From Kitasatospora sp. NBC_00240 (GTDB taxonomy: Bacteria; Actinomycetota; Actinomycetes; Streptomycetales; Streptomycetaceae), in assembly GCF_026342405.1 (NCBI RefSeq), contig NZ_JAPEMU010000001.1:3844001-3908000 (forward strand): DNA of 64,000 nucleotides. The letters are read 5' to 3'. The stretch's first letter is position 1; each line of letters opens with the position of its first letter. Shown piece by piece: positions 16,876 through 25,438 of the stretch. The translations under genes were made by a program, and so were the position numbers. The notes beneath the pieces are model-generated. The model made no database searches. It had not been told where the DNA came from and saw only the letters and a program-made list of their open reading frames with translations.

Positions 16876-18486
16876 TCAGCGCACGCCGGAGGCGGAGGCC
16901 GAGGCGGACTCCGGCTTCGCCGAGGCCGAGGACGGCACCGCCGAGGTCGCCGCGGTGCCCGCGGAGGACGCGGCGGAGCCCGGGGCGGACGGCGCGGTCG
17001 CGGACGGGTCCGGCGTGGCCGTGGACGGCGTGCCGGTGCCGGACGGGCTGCCGGTGCCGGAGGGGGTGCCCGTCCCGGACGGGGTACCGGTGCCCGACGG
17101 CGTGCCCGGGACGGTCGGGGTGCCGGAGCCGGACGGCGTCCCGCTCGGCGTCCCGGTGGCGGGGGCGGTCGGCGAGGTCGTCGGCCCGTCCGTGGCCGGG
17201 GGCGTGACGGGCGGCGTGGTGGCGCCCGGCGCGGGCACCACGGGCGGCAGGGTCGCCGGCGGGGACGGTGCGATCGGGGTGGCGGTGTCCCAGCCCGCGG
17301 GCAGGTCCGGCACCTTCCAGACGCCGCCCTGGTCGTCGGGCGCCGTCTCCGGGTCGGGGCGGACGGCGCCGAGGATCGGCATCGACCCGATCGGCGACAC
17401 CTTGATGACCGCGCCGGGACGCGGTGCCTGCACCACCAGGCCGCCGCCGATGTACAGGGCGATGTGGGTGGCACCGGCGTAGTAGACGACCAGGTCGCCC
17501 GGGCGCAGCTGGTTCAGCGGCACGTGCTGGAGCTGGGCCCACTGCTCCTGGCTGGTGCGCGGCACCGGCCGGCCCGCGTGCAGCCAGGCCTGCGAGGTCA
17601 GCCCCGAGCAGTCGAAGACGTCCGGTCCGGCCCCGCCCCACACGTAGGGCTTGCCGAGCTGCGCCAGCGCGTACGCCACCGCCGCGCGGCCGGCCTGCGA
17701 GGGCGTCCGCTCACCCTTGCCGAGCGCGCCGGAGGCGAGGAAGGCCAGCTGGGACTGGTCGGCCTGGGCCTTCTCCAGCGCGGCCAGCTCGGTGCGCTGC
17801 GCGCCGGTCAGCGAGGTGACCAGCTTCTCGACCTCGGCGAGCTGGGTGGCGACGGTGGCCTTGGCGGCGTCCTGCTGGACGGCCAGTGCCTGCGAGTCCT
17901 TGAGCGCCGCCTCGGCCTGCTTCTGCAGCTCGTCCAGCGCGGCGCGGTCCGCCTTGAGGTGGTCCAGGAAGGACGACTGCGAGCGGCTGGCCTCGGCGAG
18001 CAGTTCGGCGATCGTGACCGCCTCGTAGGGGTCCTCGGCGAGCAGCAGTTCGGCGTACGCGGAGGCGCTGCCGTTGCGGTACTGCGCGGCCGCGAGCTGG
18101 GCGGCCACGTCGGTGCCGGCGTCCACCGCCTTCTGCTGGCGCTCCACCCGGCCGCGCAGGTCGGTCACGGTGGCCTGCTGCTCGGTGAGCCGGGCGACGG
18201 TGCCGTTGTACTGCTCGGTGGCCGCCTCGGCGTTGCCGTACAGCAGGTGCAGCTGGTCGAGCAGCGGGCCGAGGGTGGCCTTGGCGTCGGCGAGCGGGTC
18301 GGCGCCCGGCGAGACGGTGATGGTGTTGGCCGAGGGGCTCGCGGAGGGCTCCGGCGCGGCGAACGCGGCCTGGGTCGCGAAGGGCAGCGACAGGGCGGCC
18401 ACCGCCAGCACGGCTCCGCACCTGAGTGCGGCCCGCACCCACGGCCTCATCGCACTCGACTCGGTGCGCCACAAAGCCCCGCCCAT
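16876..18486 (-). CDS. Secreted NlpC/P60 family peptidoglycan hydrolase
   Basis: A 536-residue exported protein. The signal peptide has hydrophobic core AVLAVAALSLPFATQAAFA, with likely cleavage near AFAAPEPS. A long coiled-coil region follows (about residues 60-250, Gln/Glu/Ala heptads), as in RipA-type hydrolases. The NlpC/P60 domain carries the catalytic cysteine in VFDCSGLT (about residue 293) and histidine in ATHIALYIGG (about 340). The last 140 residues are a Ser/Thr/Pro/Gly tail with repeated GTPSGTG units. The enzyme should cleave stem peptides in the cell wall during growth or division. The ATG at 18486 follows a GGAGGGGGAGGG stretch; an internal ATG 36 bases downstream is possible. 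Confidence 0.85.
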   Translation of the reverse strand: MGGALWRTESSAMRPWVRAALRCGAVLAVAALSLPFATQAAFAAPEPSASPSANTITVSPGADPLADAKATLGPLLDQLHLLYGNAEAATEQYNGTVARLTEQQATVTDLRGRVERQQKAVDAGTDVAAQLAAAQYRNGSASAYAELLLAEDPYEAVTIAELLAEASRSQSSFLDHLKADRAALDELQKQAEAALKDSQALAVQQDAAKATVATQLAEVEKLVTSLTGAQRTELAALEKAQADQSQLAFLASGALGKGERTPSQAGRAAVAYALAQLGKPYVWGGAGPDVFDCSGLTSQAWLHAGRPVPRTSQEQWAQLQHVPLNQLRPGDLVVYYAGATHIALYIGGGLVVQAPRPGAVIKVSPIGSMPILGAVRPDPETAPDDQGGVWKVPDLPAGWDTATPIAPSPPATLPPVVPAPGATTPPVTPPATDGPTTSPTAPATGTPSGTPSGSGTPTVPGTPSGTGTPSGTGTPSGTGSPSGTGTPSTATPDPSATAPSAPGSAASSAGTAATSAVPSSASAKPESASASASGVR

Positions 18487-18742
18487 CGGCCCGCCCTCCC
18501 CCTCCGGCAGCTCTTCGGTTCGGCCTCCGGATCTCTGCCGAATCCTGTCATGGCGGCCCCGGCCGAGACAGACGGTGCCCGTACATATTGATGAATTCTT
18601 CAGAGACTGTGACCCAGATCTCAGCAAACCACCACGAAGCGGCACGATCCGCTCAAAATGGGGGGCCGCTGACACTCCCTCCACACTTTCACGGGATCTC
18701 CGCAACCTCCCGGACATCCCAGGAACCACGATGCCCGACCCT

Positions 18743-18764
18743 GTTCACCTTCCGTTCATCCACC
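18743..18764 (+). promoter_or_regulatory. PHO box upstream of the phosphate transporter gene
   Basis: Two adjacent 11-base direct repeats, GTTCACCTTCC and GTTCATCCACC, match the PhoP-binding PHO box of streptomycetes (consensus GTTCACC-like units, 11-base period). They lie 60-80 bases before the transporter start, so phosphate-dependent control by PhoP is expected. Confidence 0.75.
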
Positions 18765-18823
18765 ATCCCTACGGTCGCCCGTGACACCAACGTCAGTGCG
18801 ACAACTACGACGATTGTTTGGGT

Positions 18824-19996
18824 ATGGAACACATCTCGTTCCTGGTAGCCGTCGTGATCATCACGGCGCTCGCCTTCGACTTCACCAACGGGTTCCACGA
18901 CACCGCCAACGCGATGGCCACCTCCATCGCCACCGGTGCCCTGCGACCCAAGGTCGCGGTCACCATCGCGGCGGTCCTCAACTTCGCGGGCGCGTTCCTG
19001 TCCGTGAAGGTGGCCACCACCATCTCGGGTGGCATCGTCAACGAGAAGGCGGGCATCCACCCGTCGATCATCTTCGCCGCCCTCGTCGGCGCGATCCTGT
19101 GGAACCTGCTGACCTGGCTCAGAGGCCTCCCGTCGAGCTCCTCGCACGCCCTGTACGGCGGGCTGATCGGCGCCACCATCGTCGGTGTCGGCTTCAACGG
19201 CGTGAACTTCAACACCGTCGTCACCAAGATCCTCATCCCGGCCGTGGCCTCCCCGATCGTGGCCGGCCTGGCCGCCTGGGGCGCCACCAAGCTGGCGTAC
19301 GCGATCACCCGCCGGGGCAACGAGAAGACCACCACCAAGGCCTTCAAGACCGGCCAGATCGCCTCCTCCTCGCTGATCTCGCTGGCGCACGGCACCAACG
19401 ACGCGCAGAAGACCATGGGCATCATCACCCTGACGCTGGTCTCGGTCGGCGCCCTGCCCAAGGGCGCACTGCCCCCCACCTGGGTGATCGTCGGCGCCGG
19501 CGCGGCCATCGCACTCGGCACCTACATGGGCGGCTGGCGGATCATCCGCTCGATGGGCAAGGGCCTGGCCGACATCCAGCCGCCGCAGGGCTTCTCCTCC
19601 GAGACGGCGGCCGCCGCGGTCATCCTGACCTCGTCGCACATGGGCTACGGCCTCTCCACCACCCAGGTCTGCTCCGGCGGCATCATGGGCGCCGGCCTCG
19701 GCGGCCCGAAGCGTGAGCTCAACTGGAGCATGGCCCGCCGGATGGTCTACACGTGGGGCCTGACCCTGCCCGCCGCCGCCTCGGTGGCCGGCCTGGCCGC
19801 CTTCGTCGCCGACCAGGGCACCTGGGGCGTCGTCGTGGTCGGTGCGGCCCTGGTGGCCGGCTCGGGCGCGATGTACCTGGTCTCCCGCCGCCAGCCGGTG
19901 CACGCCGGCAACGTCCACGACGCCGCGGCGGTCGAGGTCACCCCGGTGCCCACCCCGGCGGCCCCCGCGCCCGTCCAGACCACCGTCGCGGCCTGA
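18824..19996 (+). CDS. pit: Inorganic phosphate transporter, PiT family
   Basis: A 390-residue multi-pass membrane protein. The duplicated PiT signature is visible: FDFTNGFHDTANAMA near the N-terminus and SLAHGTNDAQKTMG in the second half, both carrying the G-x-N-D-x-x-x core or its variant. It imports phosphate (as metal-phosphate) using the proton gradient. Start is ATG 18824; no good ribosome-binding site precedes it, and an in-frame TTG lies two codons upstream. It is followed by a small membrane protein gene 11 bases after its stop, then by a long terminator. The PHO box upstream points to PhoP control. Confidence 0.93.
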   Translation: MEHISFLVAVVIITALAFDFTNGFHDTANAMATSIATGALRPKVAVTIAAVLNFAGAFLSVKVATTISGGIVNEKAGIHPSIIFAALVGAILWNLLTWLRGLPSSSSHALYGGLIGATIVGVGFNGVNFNTVVTKILIPAVASPIVAGLAAWGATKLAYAITRRGNEKTTTKAFKTGQIASSSLISLAHGTNDAQKTMGIITLTLVSVGALPKGALPPTWVIVGAGAAIALGTYMGGWRIIRSMGKGLADIQPPQGFSSETAAAAVILTSSHMGYGLSTTQVCSGGIMGAGLGGPKRELNWSMARRMVYTWGLTLPAAASVAGLAAFVADQGTWGVVVVGAALVAGSGAMYLVSRRQPVHAGNVHDAAAVEVTPVPTPAAPAPVQTTVAA

Positions 19997-20007
19997 GGAG
20001 CAACGCC

Positions 20008-20253
20008 ATGAACATCAAGTGGAACGCGCTGGCCCAGACCGCCGGCATCAGCTTCGGCATCACCGTCGCCGTGGTGACGGTCTTCGCCCTCGGCATCCTG
20101 GCCCTGTCCCGCCGGGAGGCCGTCCTGGAGGCCGCCGGCGGCTCCGGCGGCCAGGGCACCGGCCGGGCCAACGCGGCGCTCGCCGGCGCCACGGCCTGCT
20201 TCGCCGCCTGCGCGGCGGTGGTGGTCTACGGACTGTCACTGATCGCCGGGTAG
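20008..20253 (+). CDS. Small membrane protein in operon with the phosphate transporter
   Basis: An 81-residue protein with two clear membrane helices, FGITVAVVTVFALGIL and ATACFAACAAVVVYGLSLIAG, joined by a short polar loop. GAGGAG overlaps the stop of the transporter gene and lies seven bases before ATG 20008, so the genes are translationally linked. I do not recognise a function. The conserved-looking position suggests an accessory subunit of the Pit transporter. Confidence 0.75.
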   Translation: MNIKWNALAQTAGISFGITVAVVTVFALGILALSRREAVLEAAGGSGGQGTGRANAALAGATACFAACAAVVVYGLSLIAG

Positions 20254-20264
20254 TCACACCCGTA

Positions 20265-20306
20265 CGCCGAACGGCCGGGGCGGTCATCCGCCCCGGCCGT
20301 TCGGCG
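20265..20306 (+). terminator. Strong terminator hairpin of the pit operon
   Basis: Perfect 19-base arms at 20265-20283 and 20288-20306 around a tcat loop, starting eleven bases after the stop codon. There is no T tract, as is common in this group. Confidence 0.8.
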
Positions 20307-20392
20307 TTCCCGGGGGCGGTGGCGTCCCCGACCGAAACGGGGCTCCCCGGCCGGTGGGTCTTCCGGGACCTCTCGCGCTCCCGGGGCCGGGG

Positions 20393-20470
20393 GTCCACGG
20401 CCGTACGGGGCTCCCCGGCCGGTGGCGTCCACGGCCGTACGGGGATCTCGCGCCGGTGGCGTCCACGGGC
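20393..20470. repeat. 34-base tandem repeat, about 2.3 copies
   Basis: Units begin with gtccacggccgtacgggg at 20393 and 20427, and a partial copy (gtccacggg) at 20461. A related fragment (cggggctccccggccggtgg) is also at 20338-20357. It occupies most of the 379-base spacer between the pit terminator and the MFS gene; no coding function is evident. Confidence 0.6.
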
Positions 20471-20632
20471 TTCCGGCCCCGCCGTACGACCCGTCGGCGG
20501 CCGCCGGCGGCCCGCTCCCGGACCCCCGGCCGCCCCGCGGGGCCATCCCGGCAGCGGGGCCCGCCGCCGCCTCGGCGTACGGCGAAGGGCCGGCCGCGGA
20601 TCTCTCCACGACCGGCCCCGGGGGCGCGGGTC

Positions 20633-22189
20633 TCAGCTCTGCGGGCCGCCGCGCAGCGGAATCTCCCGGATGAAGAGCACCACCAGGAAGGCCAGCAGCG
20701 CGAACGGCGCCGCGACCAGGAACACCACACCGACGCCGTGCCCGAACGCGTCGGTCACCAGCGGGACGACCGGCGCGGGCAGCGCGTGCAGGTCCGGGAT
20801 CTCGCCGCCGCCGGCCGCGCCGGCGTGCCCGGCCGGGACGCCGGCCGCGGCCAGGTTCTCGGTCAGGTAGTGCCCGACCCGGTTGGTCATCAGCGCGCCG
20901 AGGGCCGAGACCCCCATCGCACCGCCCATGGTGCGGAAGAAGGTGACCGCCGAGCTGGCGGCGCCGAGCTCCTCCCGCGGCACGGTGTTCTGCACCGCGA
21001 GGACGAGGTTCTGCATGGTGAGGCCGAGGCCGATGCCGGTCAGCACCATGTAGAGGGAGAGCGCGCCGTAGCCGGTGTCGTCCCGGACGGTGCCGAGCAG
21101 GCCGAAACCGACGGCCAGCAGGAACGTCCCGACGACCAGGTAGGCCTTCCACTTCCCGTACCGGGTGATCAGCTTGCCGGCGACGGTGGAGGAGACGGCC
21201 AGGCCGAGGATCATCGGCAGCGTCATCAGGCCGGCCGCGGTGGGGGACTTCTCGCGGGCGAGCTGGAAGTACTGGCTGAGGAAGGTCGTCGCGCCGTACA
21301 TCCCGACGCCGACCAGCACGCTGGCGATCGCGGCCAGGGTGACGGTGCGGTGCCGGAAGAGCGAGAGCGGGATGATCGGCTCGGCGGCGCGGCCCTCGAC
21401 CAGCACGGCGAGCGCGCCGAGCAGCAGGCCGCCGCCGACCATGGCCAGGGTCTGCCAGGAGAGCCAGGCGTAGTTCTTCCCGGCCAGCGTGATCCAGATC
21501 ATCAGCAGGCTGACGGCGCCGGTGATGACGGTGGCACCGAGGTAGTCGATCTTCGCCTTGCGCCGGACCACCGGCAGCCTCAGGGTCCGCTGCAGGACGA
21601 GGATGGCGACCAGCGAGAACGGGATGCCGACGTAGAAGCACCAGCGCCAGCCGAGCCAGTCGGTGTCGACGATGACGCCGCCGATCAGCGGGCCGCCGAT
21701 GGTGGCGAGGGCGAAGACGGCACCGAAGTAGCCGCTGTAGCGTCCTCGCTGGCGCGGCGGGACCATCGCGGCCAGGCAGATCTGGGCCAGCGCGGTGACG
21801 CCGCCGGCGCCTATCCCCTGCAGGATCCGGCAGGCGATCAGCTCGGCGGTGTTCTGGGAGAGCCCGGCGAGTGCCGAGGAGACGATGTAGATCACCAGGG
21901 CGATCTGGACCAGCAGCTTCTTGCTGACCAGGTCGGAGAGCTTGCCCCAGATCGGGGTGGAGGCCGTCAGCGAGAGCAGGGCGGCGGTGATCACCCAGGT
22001 GTAGGCGGACTCGCCGCCGTGCAGGTCGGTGAGGATCCGCGGCAGGGCGTTGGAGACGACCGTCGAGGAGAGCACCGCGACGAAGAGCCCGAGCAGCAGC
22101 CCGGAGAGGGCTTCGAGGACCTGGCGGTGGGTCATCGGGGCATCGTCGTCGGTGGCGGCTCCGGTCGGAACGGGGGTGGTGACGGTCAT
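20633..22189 (-). CDS. MFS multidrug efflux transporter (DHA2, 14-helix type)
   Basis: A 518-residue membrane protein with about 14 helices. Motif A-like DLVSKKLLVQIAL follows helix 2 after the ALPRILTDLHG segment, and the GIGAGGVTALAQICLAAMVPPRQRGRYSG region is characteristic of EmrB/QacA drug:proton antiporters. The ATG at 22189 is preferred over far upstream alternatives because GAAGGA precedes it and the 5' region is operator DNA. The neighbouring MarR gene reads in the same direction. A large palindrome overlaps the predicted promoter, so drug-inducible derepression is likely. Confidence 0.88.
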   Translation of the reverse strand: MTVTTPVPTGAATDDDAPMTHRQVLEALSGLLLGLFVAVLSSTVVSNALPRILTDLHGGESAYTWVITAALLSLTASTPIWGKLSDLVSKKLLVQIALVIYIVSSALAGLSQNTAELIACRILQGIGAGGVTALAQICLAAMVPPRQRGRYSGYFGAVFALATIGGPLIGGVIVDTDWLGWRWCFYVGIPFSLVAILVLQRTLRLPVVRRKAKIDYLGATVITGAVSLLMIWITLAGKNYAWLSWQTLAMVGGGLLLGALAVLVEGRAAEPIIPLSLFRHRTVTLAAIASVLVGVGMYGATTFLSQYFQLAREKSPTAAGLMTLPMILGLAVSSTVAGKLITRYGKWKAYLVVGTFLLAVGFGLLGTVRDDTGYGALSLYMVLTGIGLGLTMQNLVLAVQNTVPREELGAASSAVTFFRTMGGAMGVSALGALMTNRVGHYLTENLAAAGVPAGHAGAAGGGEIPDLHALPAPVVPLVTDAFGHGVGVVFLVAAPFALLAFLVVLFIREIPLRGGPQS

Positions 22190-22218
22190 CGGGGTCCTTC
22201 GACTTTGACGCGAAATTC

Positions 22219-22261
22219 GTTGCCTTGAGCAACCATAGGATGAATGGTTGACTCGGGCAAC
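22219..22261 (-). promoter_or_regulatory. MarR-type operator overlapping the MFS promoter
   Basis: Arms 22219-22236 and 22244-22261 form an imperfect inverted repeat (13 of 18 positions). Each arm contains a smaller palindrome such as TTGC-N5-GCAA. On the minus strand a -35 TTGCCC (22255-22260) and a -10 TATGGT (22232-22237) with a 17-base spacer fall inside it, so a bound regulator would block RNA polymerase. Confidence 0.7.
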
Positions 22262-22323
22262 TTTATTCAAGCCTAAGTAAAATCCTCGGCCGGCCATGGG
22301 CCGCACCGATGGTTCATCCCCAC

Positions 22324-22358
22324 CTGAACCCTGAACCCTGAACCCTGAGCCCTGAACC
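22324..22358. repeat. Five tandem copies of CTGAACC
   Basis: Heptamer ctgaacc repeated five times with one change (ctgagcc in the fourth copy), in the spacer between the MarR and MFS genes. It is a simple microsatellite and may be length-variable. Confidence 0.85.
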
Positions 22359-22408
22359 GCGACGGGCCCGCCGCCCGCGACAGCGAAACCCGGCAACCCG
22401 CACGACTG

Positions 22409-22433
22409 CACGACTGCACGCAGCACAGTCGTG
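22409..22433 (-). terminator. Possible hairpin after the MarR gene
   Basis: Eight-base arms cacgactg and cagtcgtg around a nine-base loop, within a stretch of repeated gcacgact, just past the MarR stop codon on the minus strand. Confidence 0.4.
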
Positions 22434-22443
22434 TGGCCCCGGC

Positions 22444-22893
22444 TCAGTCCTCCAGCGACTCGCCGGTCAGCTCGTTGAACCGCTCCAGCAGGTCGGCGAA
22501 GCGCAGCACGTCGTCCTGCGGCCAGGTCGCCAGCAGTTCGCGGAACCGTCCAGTCCGGGAGTTGCGGACCCGCAGATAGCGCTCCGCGCCGTCCTCGGTG
22601 AGCGAGACCAGCGACGCCCGGCGGTCCAGCGGGTCGGCCTCCCGGGCAACCAGGCCGATCTCCTCCAGCGCCTTGATCTGCCGGCTGACGGTGGCCTTGC
22701 CGACCGAGAAGTGCGCGCCGATGTCGGTCAGCCGCACCCGGCCGGCCTGCTCGACGAAGCCGAGCATGCTGTACGCCATGCCCTCCAGCTCCGGGTGCAC
22801 CTGGCGGGACAGCTCCGCCACCTTGGCCCGGCCCCGCCGGAACAGCAGCGCAATCTCCCGCTCCACCGACAGCAGAGCCTGCTCGTCACTCAC
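22444..22893 (-). CDS. MarR-family transcriptional regulator
   Basis: A 149-residue winged-helix regulator: dimerisation helices at both ends, recognition helix region SVGKATVSRQIKALEEIGLV and wing READPLDRRASLVSLTEDG. The GTG at 22893 is the start used. It lies between the efflux pump gene (same strand) and a divergent membrane protein gene. It most likely represses both, binding the 22219-22261 palindrome and sites in the 99-base divergent spacer. The inducer is unknown. Confidence 0.87.
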   Translation of the reverse strand: MSDEQALLSVEREIALLFRRGRAKVAELSRQVHPELEGMAYSMLGFVEQAGRVRLTDIGAHFSVGKATVSRQIKALEEIGLVAREADPLDRRASLVSLTEDGAERYLRVRNSRTGRFRELLATWPQDDVLRFADLLERFNELTGESLED

Positions 22894-22992
22894 CGGGCCA
22901 GTATCCCGCAGGCATCGGCGCGGGATTGGCGGGCAGGCAAGTAGCTGATGGTACGAAGTATCCGATTGGTACCTAAAAGTGAGGAGATGTCG

Positions 22993-24048
22993 ATGGCCGC
23001 CTCCGGGCAGGGGTTCGTCGCGGAGTTCAAGGACGCGGTGACCCCTCGCGCAGCACTGCTGGTGATCGCCGTCCTCCTGCTCCAGCTGGGCTTCATCGTG
23101 TCGTACGTCGGTGCCCTGCATCACCCGAGCCCGCATCAGCTCTCGATCTCGGTGGTCGCCCCGCCCGAGGTGCAGCCGAAGCTGGTCGCCGCGCTGGAGG
23201 CGGTGCCGGACGACGCGGTGAAGGCGGGGACGGTGGCCGACCCGGCCGAGGCGACCGCCCTGATCAAGGATCAGAAGATCTACGCTGCCCTGGTCTTCGA
23301 CCCGGCGGGCACCCAGGACACCCTGCTGGTCGCCGACGCCCGCGGCCCGGCCGCCGCGCGGGCCGCCGAGGAGATCGCCACCGGCATCGCGAAGGGCCAG
23401 GGCCGTACGGTCGTCGTCCAGGACGTGGTGCCGCTCGCGCCGGGGGACGCCGAGGGCCTCTCCTCCTTCTACCTGGTGATCGGTTGGTGCGTCGGCGGTT
23501 ACCTGGTCGCCTCGATCCTCGGCATCAGCGCCGGCTCCCGGCCGGCCAGCACCGGACGCGCGGTGATCCGGCTGGGCACCCTGGCGCTCTACTCGGTCGC
23601 CGCCGGCATCGGCGGCGCGCTGATCGTCGGCCCGGTGCTGGACGCGCTGCCCGGTTCCACCTGGGGGCTGCTGGGCCTCGGCAGCCTGGTGGTGTTCGCG
23701 GTCGGCGCGTTCACCATGGCCCTGCAGTGCCTGTTCGGCATCGTCGGCATCGGGCTGGCGGTGCTGGTCTTCGTGGTGCTCGGCAACCCGAGTGCGGGCG
23801 GGGTCTTCCCTCCGCCGCTGATGCCGGCCTTCTGGCGGGCGATCGGCGCCTGGATCCCGAACGGCGCGGGCACCGACGTGGCCCGCTCGATCGCCTACTT
23901 CGACGCGACCGGGATCGTCGTACCGCTGATGGTGCTGGTGGCCTGGGCGGTGGTGGGCGTGGCCGTCACGCTGCTCGCGGTGTCCTTCCGGCCGGGGCGC
24001 GAGGAGCAGCGGACGCCCGGCCAGGAGCAGGAACCGGCCCCGGTTTGA
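22993..24048 (+). CDS. ABC-2/YhgE-like membrane protein
   Basis: A 351-residue protein with one N-terminal helix (ALLVIAVLLLQLGFIVSYVGAL), an external domain of about 130 residues, then about five helices (from FYLVIGWCVGGYLVASIL). This architecture resembles YhgE/Pip and DUF3533 proteins, which are related to ABC-2 permeases. The ATG at 22993 is preferred because GAGGAG is six bases upstream; ATG 22987 directly abuts it. Divergent from the MarR gene, so it is probably part of the same response. The transported substrate is unknown; no ATPase is adjacent. Confidence 0.65.
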   Translation: MAASGQGFVAEFKDAVTPRAALLVIAVLLLQLGFIVSYVGALHHPSPHQLSISVVAPPEVQPKLVAALEAVPDDAVKAGTVADPAEATALIKDQKIYAALVFDPAGTQDTLLVADARGPAAARAAEEIATGIAKGQGRTVVVQDVVPLAPGDAEGLSSFYLVIGWCVGGYLVASILGISAGSRPASTGRAVIRLGTLALYSVAAGIGGALIVGPVLDALPGSTWGLLGLGSLVVFAVGAFTMALQCLFGIVGIGLAVLVFVVLGNPSAGGVFPPPLMPAFWRAIGAWIPNGAGTDVARSIAYFDATGIVVPLMVLVAWAVVGVAVTLLAVSFRPGREEQRTPGQEQEPAPV

Positions 24049-24191
24049 GCGGCCCCGGCCACCCCGGCCGGCGCCGGACCGGACGGCCCGTCGGATCCGT
24101 CCGGCGGGTCAGCCGGCCCGTCCGGTCCCGGCTTTCAGGTCAAGCGGTCCGTCCGTCCGGGGAGCCGGCCCTTCCGGTCCGGCCCGGCCGC

Positions 24192-25424
24192 TCAGACGGA
24201 GTCGCTCCCCCGGCCGGCGAAGCGTCCCGGGTCGGCGACGATCGCCCGGACGACGCCGACGGCCGCGCCCAGCAGCGGGCCCCGGCGGCCGAGTGCGGAG
24301 ACCGTCAGCCAGTCGTCCGACCACGGTCGGACGGTCACCCGGGCGGCCAGCTCGGCCCGCATCGCGGGGAGCAGCCAGGGCGCCAGCTCGGTGTAACCGC
24401 CGCCGAGCACCAGCTCCGCCGGGTCCAGCAGGTTCACCGCGCCGGTGGCCGCGATGCCGAGCGCCGCGCCGGCCCCGGCCAGCGCGGCCCGCACGGTCTC
24501 GTCCCCGGCCGCCGCCCGACCGGCGAGCAGCGCGACCCAGTCGCCCCGGACGTCCTCCAGGCCGGCCGCCCGCAGCACCGCCGCCTCGCCCGCGTACTGC
24601 TCCAGGCAGCCGCGGGCGCCGCAGGCGCACGGCGGTCCGTCCGGGCGCACGGGTACGTGGCCCAGCTCGCCGGCGAAGCCGCGCGCCCCGCGCAGCAGCC
24701 GACCGCCGACCAGGATCGCGGAGCCGATGCCGGCCTCGGCGGACAGGTGGACGAAGTCGCCGGGCCGCCCGCCGAGCCAGAGTTCCGCCAGCCCGCCCAG
24801 GTTGGCCTCGTTGTCGACCTCGATCGGCAGGGCGGAGAGCTCGCCCGCGCCGGCCGCGCGCAGGGCGAGGCGCAGTTCGGCGGCGGCCGGCAGGCCGACC
24901 CAGCCGAGGTTCGCGGCCCGCTCGACCATCCCCTCGGCCGCGCCGACGAGCCCGGGGACGGCGAGGGCGAGCCCGGCGGGCCGCAGCCCGGAATCCTCGG
25001 CCGCGCGGTGGAGGAGTCCGGCGAGGTCGGCGAAGACGGCGGCGGGCGGGCGGCCCTGGTTGCGGATCTCCATCCGGTGCCAGCTGCGGACCTCCCCGCG
25101 CAGGTCGACCACGCAGGCGGCCAGGTGCTGGACGCCGATCTCGGCGCCGAGGCCGCCGGGTCCGTCCGGGGCCAGGCCCAGCGCGGTGCCCGGCCGGCCG
25201 ACCTTGCCGCTGGGCATGGCGGGGCCGGCCTCGGTGAGCAGCCCGGCGGTGAGCAGTTCCTCGGCCAGGGAGGAGACCGCGGCCCGGGTCAGCCCGGTGG
25301 CCGCGGCGACCTCGGCCCGGGAGCGCGGGCCCTGGGCGATCTGTCCGAGGACGAGGGCCAGGTTGGCCCGGCGCATGCCCTGCTGGCTGGCCGGCCCGGC
25401 CTGTCTGGGGTCCGTCTCACGCAT
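24192..25424 (-). CDS. ROK-family transcriptional regulator
   Basis: A 410-residue protein. The N-terminal winged helix is SRAEVAAATGLTRAAVSSLAEELL; the ROK domain contains the zinc-binding motif CACGARGCLEQ and sugar-kinase-like segments ALAVPGLVG and GIGSAILVGGRLLRGARGFAGELGH (read in parts). ROK repressors respond to sugars such as xylose or N-acetylglucosamine, but no sugar operon is next to it. The downstream spacer holds only G/C-rich repeats. It is preceded by the GtrA gene, 14 bases away on the same strand, so they are likely cotranscribed. Confidence 0.87.
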   Translation of the reverse strand: MRETDPRQAGPASQQGMRRANLALVLGQIAQGPRSRAEVAAATGLTRAAVSSLAEELLTAGLLTEAGPAMPSGKVGRPGTALGLAPDGPGGLGAEIGVQHLAACVVDLRGEVRSWHRMEIRNQGRPPAAVFADLAGLLHRAAEDSGLRPAGLALAVPGLVGAAEGMVERAANLGWVGLPAAAELRLALRAAGAGELSALPIEVDNEANLGGLAELWLGGRPGDFVHLSAEAGIGSAILVGGRLLRGARGFAGELGHVPVRPDGPPCACGARGCLEQYAGEAAVLRAAGLEDVRGDWVALLAGRAAAGDETVRAALAGAGAALGIAATGAVNLLDPAELVLGGGYTELAPWLLPAMRAELAARVTVRPWSDDWLTVSALGRRGPLLGAAVGVVRAIVADPGRFAGRGSDSV

Positions 25425-25438
25425 CGCTCTCGCCCCTC

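Noticed and set aside
18487..18600. ydaO-type (cyclic di-AMP) riboswitch before the NlpC/P60 gene
   Set aside because: Such riboswitches precede wall hydrolases in streptomycetes, but I could not see the conserved core here.
22324..22358. CTGAACC repeats as a CRISPR or telomere-like array
   Set aside because: The units are only seven bases with no spacers; it is a simple microsatellite.
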